Origin: Aristolochia californica
Taxonomy: Eukaryota > Streptophyta > Magnoliopsida > Piperales > Aristolochiaceae
Direction of reading: 5' to 3'
Length of the DNA: 64,000 bases
NCBI GenBank assembly: GCA_029961685.1
Contig: JARWKL010000003.1
Coordinates: 17,292,467 to 17,356,466 of the forward strand
Translations under genes and position numbers: made by a program
Notes under the pieces: generated by a model
Seen by the model: only the letters and a program-made list of their open reading frames with translations
Databases searched by the model: none
Told to the model about the DNA's origin: nothing
Shown: one piece after another, positions 21,612 through 31,930 of the stretch
Layout: every line of letters begins with the position of its first letter
Position numbering within the stretch: position 1 is the stretch's first letter

Positions 21612-21623
21612 TGGTATCAAAGT
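21612..21623 (+). promoter_or_regulatory. N primer-binding site after LTR B
   Basis: TGGTATCAAAGT, one base from the usual TGGTATCAGAG; complementary to initiator methionine tRNA. Confidence 0.75.
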
Positions 21624-22784
21624 GGCAAGGTTTTGAGATGGAGAAGCAAAAGCGGATAGAGTCTTCCTTTTTACCTAGCACCCATTTTTGTCTTTGAAGT
21701 TTACATTATCATAAACAATATTTAATTTTTAAAATTAAAAAATTATGGAAGTATATTTTAGTCTAGTTTTCAACTCAAAAAGGATTTTGTCAATCGGAGT
21801 TTTCTACAAAGAGATATCAATATCTGAAGTAGCAAATAAAATTTGATGCAAAAAAAGATATGTGAGTCTATTTTCTAATCCAACAAACCGTTTCTCAATT
21901 GGATGCTTCCAAAGAGATATATCGACATTGGAAAAATTGAAGGTCATGCTGGTAGCTTGTTGCATGTGGAACTCCGAATTTTATGCCATTTTTTTCCTTT
22001 TTGAGATGATAATATTGGTTTGACTAAGTTTTCTAGTTTTTTTCAAATTTTAATTAAGTGTTTCTCAACTTGAGCATCATTCCGTAAGAGTTTCTATTTT
22101 TGTATCTCACATAACACGAGTTTCCCATTCTTCTACTTACATGAGTTTAGTTTGCTTTCTTAACAAAGTCTGAAATTTCTATATTATAAAATATTTTCTC
22201 CTCAATTTAAAATCAAAATATATTTTTCTTAAACCTCCCTTATTCTAGAATTTCTTTGTTGAAAAGGTTTTTGCAGATTGGTCAAGTTGTTTTGAAAAGA
22301 AATTATCTTAGATGAGAATTCTATTTTAGATAGTTTCTATTATTATGTTCTATCTAAAAAAAATTATTTATTGGTGTTTTTTTATGTTTCCTCAATCATA
22401 CATGTTTATAGAGAAATTATTTTTTTTATCTCCCTTTAGTGTTAAACTTGGTTTTTTTTCATCCCATCTATTGGTCTAAAAGTGACTCCTTTTTATTTAG
22501 AACTATGAAGAGCAATGCTAGTATGAGAGCTTCTATCTATTCCTCAAAGTAATTTATTTAATTTATTTTTAATTAAAATCCCTTTAGATTAAAACCTTCA
22601 AACCCACTACTTGTAAAGAACAGATTTGCACCCAACATATAACTTTCAATTATTTTAGTTTTTACCCAAGTGGTATTTTTGAGCCACCCTTAAAAGTGAA
22701 TAGATTCTTTTTATTGCCCTAAAATAAGACAGGCTGCCTTAAATTTGAACAATCACTTTAGATTGGAGTTAGAGTTTTGTCATT
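21624..22784 (+). other. N interior B, leader and middle part
   Basis: Non-coding. Two degenerate ~160-190 bp leader repeats (about 21730-21990) carry AAAGAGATATCAATATCTGAA-like blocks that also occur in the E3 leader. The later part (22390-22784) matches the interior A duplication and its downstream sequence. E3 interrupts at 22790. Confidence 0.65.
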
Positions 22785-22789
22785 GGTCT

Positions 22790-23227
22790 TGTTGGAAGAT
22801 AAGATCAAGCCCAAATGACCAAGGAAGGCCCACATATGTAAGATTATTATAAGATGGGCCACATGACCAAGGAAGGCCCACAAGATGGGCCCAAACACAT
22901 AAGAAATAGGACACAAAATGATTACCAAGAGCTGGCATCGTTATCACATCAGTTGGAAAATCAAGGACTCACAAAAGTATCTTTATCTTAGGGTCACGAC
23001 CAAGAAGAGTTTTAGTTTAAGTTATATTTGTCTTTTTATCAATATTGAGTTACCTAATTATGTTAGGACTTACCTTAAGTGTTAAGTTTGGGTGTAATTG
23101 GGACAAGGGTAGTTTTATTGTAATTGGACTCTACTAACTTTCTCTATTATAAATAGAGCTTCATGTACTCTTATTACAACAAGTTATTGATGTCAATGAA
23201 GTATTTCACTTTTCCATAAATTTAACA
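22790..23227 (+). repeat. E3 5' LTR
   Basis: TGTTGGAAGATAAG to CCATAAATTTAACA, 438 bp. A TATA box (TATAAATA, 23148-23155) lies ~70 bp before the end. The U3 part has repeated GACCAAGGAAGGCCCAC and AGATGGGCC words also found in the E1 LTR. Confidence 0.95.
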
Positions 23228-23239
23228 TGGTATCAGAGC
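23228..23239 (+). promoter_or_regulatory. E3 primer-binding site
   Basis: TGGTATCAGAGC immediately after the 5' LTR. Confidence 0.95.
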
Positions 23240-23339
23240 AGGTTTTGTGAGTTGAGGGTTCGTAGTTTTTTTTTTCAGTCCCTACTCCCGTAGTTTTCGT
23301 TGTGATTTTTACCTTTATACGTAGTTTTTAATATTGAAA

Positions 23340-24080
23340 GTTATATATTTACAGAAATATATTTGAGTCTAATTTCCAAATAAGAACGATTTGTTCCAAT
23401 CGGAGTTATTTATAGAGAGATATCGATATTTGAATGAGCGAAGGTCAGATTGCAAAAAGGTTCGAGCAGCAGCAACAATCTCCCGATTCTAAGGTAATTT
23501 TTGCTATCAAGAACTAGACTTTATATGGAGAAATATATATCAAACTAGATATATATAAATCTATTATTTTACCTATTCAACCAATTTTTTATCTGAGTTA
23601 TGTACAAAGAGATATCGATATTTGAAACAGCAAAGGTCAAATTGAAAAAGAGGTTCGAGCGGCAGCAGAAAGCCTCAACTTCCGAGGTATTTTAAGCTAT
23701 CAAGAAAGAGACTTTGTATGGATAATTATATATCAAGATAAATTTATGTAAGTCTATTTTATGACCTATTCAACCAATTCTCGATATGATTTTTTTATAA
23801 GGAGATATTGATCTTGGAAGAGTCAATGGTTGTGATGGAAAACAGGAGAAACTGAACTTAATTCGGCCAAATGACAGAGACAGAAACCTATCAGATTATT
23901 TATCTTATGATAATTATATTTTATGAAGATATGTTATACTTGGATGAAATTTATTTAATTCTACTTTCATAAGGAAAAAATTTCATCTCAATCTAATCTA
24001 TATTGAAAGATATATTCGAATTGGAAGAATCAAAGGTCATGCTGGTATCCTGTAATATTGAAAAATCCGAATTTATGCCG
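23340..24080 (+). repeat. E3 leader: four degenerate ~190-bp tandem repeats
   Basis: Four successive units each carry an AGTCTA..TT start, a TATTCAACCAAT-like part, a RAGATATCGATATTTGAA-like block and a CAAAGGTCA block; they start near 23340, 23535, 23725 and 23920. The best pair is units 1 and 2 (ending in GAGGTTCGAGCRGCAGCA). Related units occur in the N leader near 21730-21990. Confidence 0.75.
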
Positions 24081-24516
24081 ATTGTTTTGTATCACTGTTT
24101 GAGTTGCATATCAAGAAAATATCTCACTTCTCCCTGGTTTGAGGGTTTATTTACAAATATCTATCATTTGAGATTATTGCTACTTCTATGATATTTGGTT
24201 CAAGTTAGGATCACTGCCATTACCTCCCAGCTTGATGGGAGAAGTAGAAGAAGAACAAGAAAGAGGTATTTTATTCCTTATGTTGTGGATAAGTTTATGT
24301 GACCAAAATATTCAAGAAAGGGAGAACACAAAAGATGAAGCTTGTGCATCAAAGAAGAAATTTTTATATCAGATTATTTCATGGGTTCTTTGACAAAGTT
24401 TTCTATTTGGTTCGTGTTATATGTGTTGGAAGATGGTCGTGTTATATTCAACTGAACTATTATGTCTCTTTGGGGACATTATTATTGAAGAAGAGGTGGC
24501 CTCATGTCATCATTTA

Positions 24517-24810
24517 TTTTACCCCGTCAAAAAGATCAAAATTATTTGTGGTTGGGAGTTCACAACGGATGAACTTCATCCTCATCAAAAAGATGAAAAT
24601 TATTCATGGTTGGAAGTCCACGATGGAGGAACTTCATCCCCGTCAAAAAGATGAAAATTATTTGTGGTTGGAAATCCATGACAGAGGAACTTCATCCCCG
24701 TCAAAAAGATGAAAATTATTTGTGGTTGGGAGTCCATGACATAGGAACTTCATCCTAGTCAAAAAGATGAAAATTATTTGTGGTTGGAAGTCCATGATGG
24801 AGGAACTTTT
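24517..24810 (+). repeat. 58-bp minisatellite in E3
   Basis: The word AACTTCATCC or a close form recurs at 24572, 24630, 24688, 24746 and 24804, exactly 58 bp apart. Each unit holds GTCAAAAAGATGAAAATTATT and TGGTTGGAAGTCCATGA. As 58 is not a multiple of 3, the open frames over it (24299-24712) change content each unit and are unlikely to be real. Confidence 0.95.
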
Positions 24811-25183
24811 GATTACGTCCATGTTATCCCCACCCCCGGTAATGGCTTTTATGTCTCCTACCACTTGAGAGTCATTGTCCTGTGGAGAGACACGGTGGTG
24901 GACACTACAGAGCAATGCCGATAGACACACTACAGATAACATTGGAGTGTGCCCTACATCCAGCATTTAGACTGGAGTATGAAGCAATGGCTTACCGACT
25001 AAGAGTGATTTTTACTCTCACTTATAATGCCACAGGGCCTCAAGGAAGGACGCAACATCATGAGGGGGAATGTTGGAAGATGAAGGCATATTGGAAGATG
25101 TGCCATTTTATAAAAAAATATTTTATACATCATTTGCAGCAAGCTGAGAGTTCATGTTCTCTCACCCCTAACTTGAAGGGGAG
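24811..25183 (+). other. E3 3' module with an inner PPT/LTR-start relic
   Basis: Homologous to E1 4140-4350 (other strand) and to E4 near 56030-56110. At 25059-25080 ATGAGGGGGAATGTTGGAAG looks like a polypurine tract plus LTR start, 110 bp before the real one at 25171-25190. Confidence 0.65.
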
Positions 25184-25624
25184 TGTTGGAAGCTAAAATC
25201 AAGCCAAAACCACCAAGGAAGGCCCACATATGTAAGATTATTATAAGATGGGCCACATGACCAAGGAAGGCTCACAAGATGGGCCCAAGCCCATAATAAG
25301 TAGGACCCACAATGATTACCAAGAGCTGGCATCCTTATCACATCAGTTGGAAAATCAAGAAGGACTCACAAAAGTATCTTTATCTTAGGGTCATGACCAA
25401 GAAGAGTTTTAGTTTAAGTTATATTTGTCTTTTATCAATATTGAGTTACCTAATTATGTTAGGACTTACCTTATGTGCTAGAGTTTGGGTGTAATTGGGA
25501 CAAGGGTAGTTTTATTGTAATTGGACACCACTACCTTCCCCTATTATAAATAGAGGTTCATGTACTCTGATTACAACAAGTTATTAATGTCAATGAAGTA
25601 TTTCACTTTTCCATAAATTCAACA
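25184..25624 (+). repeat. E3 3' LTR
   Basis: TGTTGGAAGCTAAAATC to CCATAAATTCAACA, 441 bp, highly similar to the 5' LTR, with short indels and scattered substitutions. The close similarity suggests E3 is one of the younger insertions. Confidence 0.95.
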
Positions 25625-25629
25625 GGTCT

Positions 25630-25983
25630 AGGGGTGATTTTTCTTCTCTCACCATTACTTTTTGAATATTGGGTCACTTGGTAAAGAACTAAAACTATCC
25701 TCAACTTGAGGAGAAGTAAAAGAAGAAGTACAAGTACGAGGTAATAGATAATGAAGGATTCTATAATTTGTGTTAATCAAATTTTATGTAACCAAAATAT
25801 CCAAGTAAGAGGGAGAACAAGATAAAGAGTACAAGCAAGATGAACCAAGAAAATTAGAATTTCTTTTGCAATCACAATTTCTTTTCCAAGTGACAAAAGA
25901 TTAGAATTTATTTTTTAGCTAAACATGTGTCATGACGAAGATTGTTTGCAAGTTGAAGTTACAAATCCTAATTTTATGGGGAG
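25630..25983 (+). other. N interior B, 3' end with polypurine tract
   Basis: Continues the sequence broken by E3 and matches 20850-21186. It ends ATGGGGAG directly before LTR C. Confidence 0.8.
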
Positions 25984-26367
25984 TGTAAAAGAAGCTATTA
26001 CCAAGGAATCTATGTTGAGTTTTCACAGTTGAAACAAAGTCCAAGAATAAGAGGAGAAAAAGAATCTAAATGGAGAACATGTGCAAGGAAGTTTTTCTCC
26101 TTATTTTCTTAGTTTTAGTTTCTTTTTTACCAATTATTGTGATTAGATTTATTGAGATATTATTAGATGTAATTAAAAACTTTAGAAAAACTTATTTTTA
26201 GCATAAGCCATTGCATTTTTATTATAAAAGAACAAGGGATACAACACTCATAATTTTCTCTTCATATCAATACATGTGCTTCTCCTTGTTCACTCTCTTT
26301 TCCCATATCTTTCTTACTTTTTCTCCTTTTCTGTCATTCTTTCATGCTTCCTCTTTGAAAGTTAACA
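25984..26367 (+). repeat. N LTR C
   Basis: TGTAAAAGAAGCTATTACC to TGAAAGTTAACA. It marks the right end of N; Gy1 LTR sequence resumes at 26368. Confidence 0.85.
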
Positions 26368-26407
26368 AAGAGAAAAAAACATGGGAAGAGAAGGGAAGAA
26401 GGAAGGT

Positions 26408-26451
<44 letters not shown>

Positions 26452-26895
26452 ATGGGAGGAGAAGAAAAGACGGAAGAGAGTGATAGGAGAGAAAGAGATA
26501 ATGCACGAGTAGATAAAGAGAGGAAGAGAAGAACAAAGAGGAAAAAGATAAAGGCTTAGGCTGATTTGCCATAGCCAAACTTCTTCCAAATTAAAACTCA
26601 ACATTACATCAAATAGGAAACTTCATCTTTAATTAAAACTCTTACTCTAGATATTACATCAAGTAGCAAATTAGACTTCCTAATAGGAAACTAAGATTCA
26701 CATCCTTTTACTTAAGACTCCTTTGTTGGCTAAATTTTTTTACTTTTTTGACAAAATACCAAAAATACACCTAAGTTGGAGACCCCCTTCTTCTTTCTTG
26801 GTGTCCAAGTCTTCTCCAAACTTTCTAATTTGATTCCCTTAGATCCTCCTTCCATAGCCCACGTAAGTATAGTATAAAAATTATGAATTCTATCA
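26368..26895 (-). repeat. Gy1 3' LTR, second part
   Basis: Starts AAGAGAAAAAAACATGGG and ends TATGAATTCTATCA, followed by the polypurine complement TTCCACCCCCCGG. It matches 31430-31930. It holds an (AG)n run at about 26411-26451, longer than in the other LTR. Confidence 0.85.
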
Positions 26896-27099
26896 TTCCA
26901 CCCCCCGGAAGACCAAGCTTGACTTCAAGGTTGAAAATTGGGGAATTGTTGTAAAACATCTTTTGGGCATGAGCCCATTGCACTAATAGCTGTGTGTGTA
27001 ATCTTGTTCCATGTTGAACATGTTGCATTTCGAGAATGAATAAAGAATGGCAGCAGCATCAGCTTCAATGGTTAAAAGTGTGGTTGAGACAATGTGTTT

Positions 27100-28150
27100 C
27101 TTAACTAGGAAATATGGAAGACTGGAAAAATAGAAGCTTTTACTAACAACTTCAACTTATAGGCCACCTTCCCAATTCTTTGAAGTATTTTGTAAGGTCC
27201 AAAGAATCATGGAGAAAACTTTTGATTCCTCCTAGCCGCAAGAAACTATTACCTATAGGGTTGAAGCTTGAACTACGAAGTCATCAACCACAAACTCCAC
27301 CTCTTAGTGCCTTGTGTCATGCTAATTTTTTGTTTGGCTAAGGTGAGCTGGTGCTTGTTGACCTTTAATGACTGATCTCAGTCTTAAAAGGCTTCTTCTA
27401 GAGCAACAACCTTTGTAGTGCTCACCTACAGGAAGAAAAGTGGGGAGAGGCCTGCAATAGACAACCTCAAAAGGAGACATCTTGAAGGAAGTGTGATAGG
27501 AGGTATTTTAGGAATATTCAACTGCCCTTGGCAGATAAAAAGTCCATGTAATGGGTTTCTTATTGACAAACCCTCACAAGTACATCTCCAATCAATGATT
27601 CACCACCTTTGTTTGGTCATCGTCTGATGGTGGTGAGTTGTGGTCATCTTCAAGGTGGTACCTTTCAAAACAAATATTCTCTAAAAAAGAGCTTATAAAA
27701 TTTAGTCCTTATCCAAGAATATAGTTTATGTCATGCCATGGATTTTGCCACATGTATAACATATACTTCAACAATTGTTTTGATAGTGTGTGGATGCTGC
27801 ATGACACAACAAGTGAGCATACTTGCTCAATGTATCCATTAGTACTAGACTATTTGTCTTTCCCTTAGATGGTGGTAGTCCCTCAATAAAATCTATGGAA
27901 ACATCTCCCATATTCTTTCTGGACGGGGCAAATACTGCAAGAGACCTGTCGGAGTAGTTGTGTCATATTTGATTATTTATCACACGCTACTATTTAGTTT
28001 TTGACATTAGCTTTGAGCCCCAGCTAAGAATTAGTGTTTCTCACCCTATGGAAGGTTTTTAGGAAACCTTCATGATTGGTTGTGGAGAAGTCGTGCATCT
28101 CTCTCAAAATTGCATGTACCATTTCTTTGTTGTGCACAGAACCACTACCC
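27100..28150 (-). pseudogene. Gy1 integrase and C-terminal region
   Basis: Minus-strand pieces include DELSKYAHLL, HGMT.TIFLDKD, LKGTTLKMTTTHHHQT and a tail like L.PRFYGPFKI..RIGKVAY near 27150-27250. These are the D, D and E-side blocks of Ty3/gypsy integrase (usual KLHG.P..I.SDRD, L..S.A.HPQTDGQ). The catalytic SDRD is LDKD and TDGQTE is TMTKQR, so the enzyme is dead. Confidence 0.8.
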
Positions 28151-28329
28151 GTTTATAGAGGAAGAGTAAGGAATTGACTCTTTTGTAGTTGGGGGCCAAT
28201 GTACAGTCTTCCCAATCCTTAATAAGTTGTTCTAGGAGTAGTGGATCAGTGCTATACGTAGTTTTGATATCTCATAAAACCAAAGGAACAAGAGAAGCAC
28301 ATAGAATAAGAAGTGTATGGTCATGTTTC

Positions 28330-28740
28330 CTTGGCAGACTATCAACTGTACCATTCCCATTCAGTTTTTTGTATATAATATCAAAGTCATATCTCATCAA
28401 TTTAACCAACCACCTTTGCCTCATGGTGTACTAATTCTCTTTGGAAGCAAAATTTAATGTAAGCAATGGTTGGTTCAGAAAGTAATTTTTTTCCAAATGT
28501 AGTAAGGTCTCTAATGTTGAACTGTACCAAGGTAGAGATTTCCTTACCATAGGTGGACCAAGAGAGCATTCTCCCCTTGAGAGGTCAGCTAAAGTGGGAA
28601 ATAAATTGCTCTTCTTGCATCAAAACAACCTCAATTCCCAATCCAAAAGCATCACACTCAATAATTAATTTTTTAGAAAATTTAGGCACATATTTCAAAG
28701 GGGAGGAAGTTCATATTCAGTTATTTGAGGACATAAGAAT
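28330..28740 (-). pseudogene. Gy1 RNase H
   Basis: The minus strand gives ECDAFGLGIEVVLMQEE and LSWSTYGKE, the Ty3/gypsy RNase H start (ECDASG.G.GAVL.Q). Interrupted downstream. Confidence 0.75.
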
Positions 28741-29460
28741 GTATATTTTTTAAGTAGCAAATTTAAAGACCTAATAATAGTAGCATAGTTTTGCAAAAGT
28801 CTCCTATAATACCTTGTTAATCCCATGAAGCCTCTCAATTGTTTTGGGATGGTAGGTTGAGGTCTATCTTCCATGGCTTGAATTTTGTCATGTTCAGTTG
28901 ACACCCCTTCTTTGGAGCCCACGTACTCTAAGTAGTGAACTTTAGCTGAGGCAAAAATACACTTTGATGACTTGACTTGGAGAATCTTAACACTTCATGC
29001 AAGTGACCTAGATGATCCTCAAAACTCTTGTTGTAGACAAGTATATCATCAAAGAAGATAAGTACACATTTCCTCAAGTAGGGCCAGAAAACATCATTCA
29101 TCAAATATTGAAGGGAAGTCAAGGCATTAATCAGCTCAAAACGCATCACAAGAAACTCATGTTGTCCATCATGTGTTCTAAATGCAGTTTTCTAATCATC
29201 ATTATTAGCTACTCAAATTTGATTGTAGCCCGAGGAAAGGTCAAGCTTAGAAGAAAATCTCTGCACCACATAATTCATCAAGTAATTCATCAATAATGGG
29301 AAAGGGATACTTGTCTTTGGAAGTGATGTTATTGAGGGCCTGGTTGTCCACACTAAAACCTATGAGATCCATAATTTTTCTTAACTATTAAATAAGGGAA
29401 GTGTATGGACTGTTGCTCGGATTAATTATCCCTTCTTGAAGCATCTCTTTGACTAATCTT
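28695..29460 (-). pseudogene. Gy1 reverse transcriptase
   Basis: Two open pieces. 28928-29149 reads FELINALTSLQYLMNDVFWPYL and VLIFFDDILVYNKS, with the FFDD catalytic pair intact. 28695-28922 reads QLRGFMGLTRYYRRLLQNYA, the RT connection region. The upstream RT (29150-29460) is broken. Confidence 0.85.
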
Positions 29461-29639
29461 TCTCAGTTTTCAACACATGAGAGTACTTGTAAGGCTATGT
29501 GCTGGTAGGGAGGCACTTTGTTGGTTGAACTCAATGGTCTTGATATCTCTTTGGTGGTAAGCCATTGGTTCTGAGACAATATAATGGAAAATAGTTAATA
29601 AATTCTTCATTCGAGGGGGAATATTTTGTTCACCTTGTG

Positions 29640-29925
29640 CTCCTATTGGTGCCACTATTTGGAAGAAGATTGGCTTCTAAGGGTGCCCACCCTTGCAAAA
29701 TATCCTACCTTAAAGAGTGAGGCTCACCATTTGAAACAACCTACCACTTATATGGTGCAGCATCCACAGAAAAATTCCATTGTCATCTTACTAAAGTCCC
29801 ATACAGCCTCTCCTAAAGTGTGCAACCATTGCATGCCTTACGACAAAATAAAAGACATATCTCTTTAACTAATTACACTTTCATGCCATATTTATGAGAA
29901 GTCTTCTTATTTACCAAGATGTCAC
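29640..29925 (-). pseudogene. Gy1 protease, C-terminal part
   Basis: The minus strand reads W.HTLGEAVWDFSKMTMEF, which fits the end of the Ty3/gypsy protease (WL.TLG...WDF....M.F). The active-site DSG region upstream is missing: the sequence at 29926-29985 is LTR-like instead. Confidence 0.7.
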
Positions 29926-29985
29926 CTCTTGGACGTCTGGGCATTCTTCCTTTGACATGTGGGCTGGAGCCCCATCTTCTAACAA
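29926..29985 (-). repeat. E1-type LTR fragment inside the Gy1 protease
   Basis: CTTGGACGTCTGGGCATTC and CCCCATCTTCTAACA parallel the E1 LTR words CTTGGATGTGTGGGTCTTC and CCCATCTTCCAACA in the same order and spacing. The reverse complement starts TGTTAGAAGATGGGG, like the start of an E1 LTR. Confidence 0.65.
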
Positions 29986-29999
29986 TATGTACCATATGA

Positions 30000-31200
30000 C
30001 CTTGGACCTCATTGTTGAGTTGCATGGTTAGAAATTGGAGTATCCTAGAAAGGGCATGGAAGGATACTTCAGGGTTTAGTATGTGTTCTTTTGAAAAAAC
30101 AATTTGAGGTGATGATCTTCCTCCTCCTCCTCCTCCTCGAAAAGGTACATTTGAAATGTTTTGTACCTATGACCTGGAACAGATTTCTAGCAAAAATTAA
30201 AGCACATACCCTTGCTTTTATAATGGACTCCATGGGAAATGAGGGTAGCTTTGTTGGTTGTTATTGGAGTTGGGGACTGGAATGGCAGAAAAGGAGGTTC
30301 CATGGGTTGAGGCTATTAGAGTGACAGTTTTTCTTCCTGAAGTGTGGCATGGTAAATTACCTGAATAAGAGTTTTAGGATGAAATACTCCCACTTCCGCC
30401 GCCAAATCAGGCTTATGTCCTCCAATGAAACTTCCCACCCGGATGTGTTCTGACTATTGAGCTCTATTTGCAATTCTTTCAAACATAGCTTGATATTCTA
30501 GACAGAGCCTATCTGCTTGAGCTTGGTTAAGAGAGAATCAAAGTCTTGATACTGGGTGGGTCCAAAAAAAACATAGAGAGCTTGCAAAAACACTTGCCAA
30601 GAGAAGAGTAGTCCTTTTCATGCCATTGGAACCACCTTCTACCATCATATTCATGATGAAATGAGACTAATAAAATCCATTGATCTTCCTCGGTTTGGTG
30701 GTAGGCAAACAATTCCTCAGCCATATAGGCCTATTTGTCTGGATCACTTTAGCGATGCACCTAGGAAAATCCAATATGGCCATACGAGGCTATATGTATG
30801 GAATCAAATGGGAGATTGAGGTGAAAAATGTGGAATTGTTTGGGCAACCTTGGGTATGGTATGCGACATGTCAAGATGAAAGGAATTAGGGTGTGATGAA
30901 TGAGAGAATGGAGGTAGATTTGTGGAGGGGGAGTGTCTTGGTTAAGGAGGATGTGTGAGGTTAGGAATCGAAGAAACATTTTGGTAAGGAGATAAGTTGG
31001 GAATGGTTGGTGTAGGCAATAACGGTGGTGATGGGGAGGATACCATTTCAAAAATAGATTTGGACAGGGCTTCTCTGTCCAACATTCATTGAAGGGGAAG
31101 AAGGTCTTGAAAGCCTCTCTTCCATGAGAGATTGCACTAGACATGTCAAGTGATCCATCTTGTTTCTCAAATTTCAAAGTTTATCCACTTGTGTGTAGAG
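30000..31200 (-). pseudogene. Gy1 gag
   Basis: The minus strand gives EELFAYHQTEEDQWILL.SF (30527-30724, gag capsid start), WFQW.EKD, FERIANRAQ and VGSFIGGHKPDL, matching Ty3/gypsy retrotransposon gag. The N-terminal 30761-31177 frame is proline- and histidine-rich. Several stops and frameshifts. Confidence 0.75.
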
Positions 31201-31321
31201 ATTTGTCCAACTTTCTGAATTGAACTCGTGAGCAGCAGCTTCCTCTTGCTATTTTAGTTCCATGTATCTCGTGTTTCACCATGATTGGAGAAGATTACAA
31301 AGGATTACTTTAATAACACTT

Positions 31322-31930
31322 TGATAGAACCATCCTTGGAAAGGTTCTATCTTTTCAGGAAAGTGCAAGGAAAAATTGAGAGGCTTCGGAAAAGGGTAAA
31401 AGTAGATCTAGAGAAGAAGGAAAGGGAAGAGAAGGGAAGAAGGAAGGAGAGAGAAAGAGAGAAAGAGAGAATGAGAGTGTTCGTGCAAGAAGAAGAGAAG
31501 AGGGTAAAGTTTGGAGAGAGGAGGATAGAGAAGGGACGGAGAGATAGGGCACTAGTAGAGTGAGAGGGAAGAGTGGAACAAAGAGGAAAAGGAATAAAGA
31601 GTTAGGCTGATTTGCCCCTAACCAAGCTTCCTCTGTTTATAATTTCTCCATTACATCAAATAGGAAACTCCTACTTTAACTAAAACTTTAACTAAGAGAT
31701 TATATCAAATAGAAAATTAGAACTCCTAAGAGGAAACTAAGACATCTTTTGACTGACTACTTCTTTGCTGACTAATTTTTTTGACTTTTTTTTCACAAAA
31801 TACCACTAATATCCCTGGGCTGGGTCCTCCCTTCCTTTATCTTTCTTGGCACCCAAGTCTCTAAATATCTAATTTTGATTCCCTTAGCTCCCGTGGCATG
31901 ACTATAGTATGAAAAATATGAATTTTATCA
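31322..31930 (-). repeat. Gy1 5' LTR
   Basis: TGATAGAACCATCCTTGG to ATGAATTTTATCA, 609 bp, matching the split left LTR. Followed on the right by the rest of the C2 RNase H. The LTR pair is visibly diverged, with many substitutions and indels, so Gy1 is old. No clear PBS is seen at 31300-31321. Confidence 0.85.

Larger units (their letters stand above)
22790..25624 (+). mobile_element. E3, complete non-autonomous LTR retrotransposon
   Basis: 2835 bp with 5' LTR 22790-23227, PBS at 23228, polypurine tract GAAGGGGAG ending at 25183, 3' LTR 25184-25624, and a perfect 5-bp target duplication GGTCT (22785-22789 and 25625-25629). The 1.96-kb interior has no gag or pol. It contains ~190-bp leader repeats, a 58-bp minisatellite and a 3' module shared with E1 and E4. 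It splits interior B of N. Confidence 0.95.
12689..26367 (+). mobile_element. N, non-autonomous LTR element with three LTRs, carrying nested insertions
   Basis: Three related LTRs lie in the same orientation at 12689-13096 (A), 21187-21611 (B) and 25984-26367 (C). Both B and C are preceded by a purine-rich tract and by the same 3' interior (20380-21186 matches 22390-22789 plus 25630-25983). A and B are followed by TGGTA. The interiors contain no gag or pol. It sits inside the left LTR of Gy1, with TAAAG on the left and AAGAG on the right, so any target duplication is imperfect. The arrangement LTR-interior-LTR-interior-LTR is that expected from unequal recombination between copies. Confidence 0.8.
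12584..31930 (-). mobile_element. Gy1, degenerate Ty3/gypsy element (hosts element N)
   Basis: LTR boundaries are TGATAGAACC...AATTCTATCA (left, split) and TGATAGAACC...ATTTTATCA (right), with terminal TGATAGAA/TTCTATCA. The interior 26896-31321 read on the minus strand is in Ty3/gypsy order gag-PR-RT-RNase H-IN. It lies in the C2 RNase H: both broken ends of that domain flank it. The flanking CCGTA (12579-12583) and CCACA (31931-31935) may be a decayed 5-bp duplication. Confidence 0.85.

Noticed and set aside
24299..24712. 137-codon open frame in E3
   Set aside because: It runs over a 58-bp minisatellite that shifts frame each unit, with no family motif.
12684..26372. A clean target-site duplication for N
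   Set aside because: TAAAG and AAGAG share too little, and the target is itself A/G-rich, so I do not claim one.
26211..26483. Open frame ending in an Arg/Glu repeat
   Set aside because: It crosses the N/Gy1 junction and the repeat comes from an (AG)n run in the Gy1 LTR.
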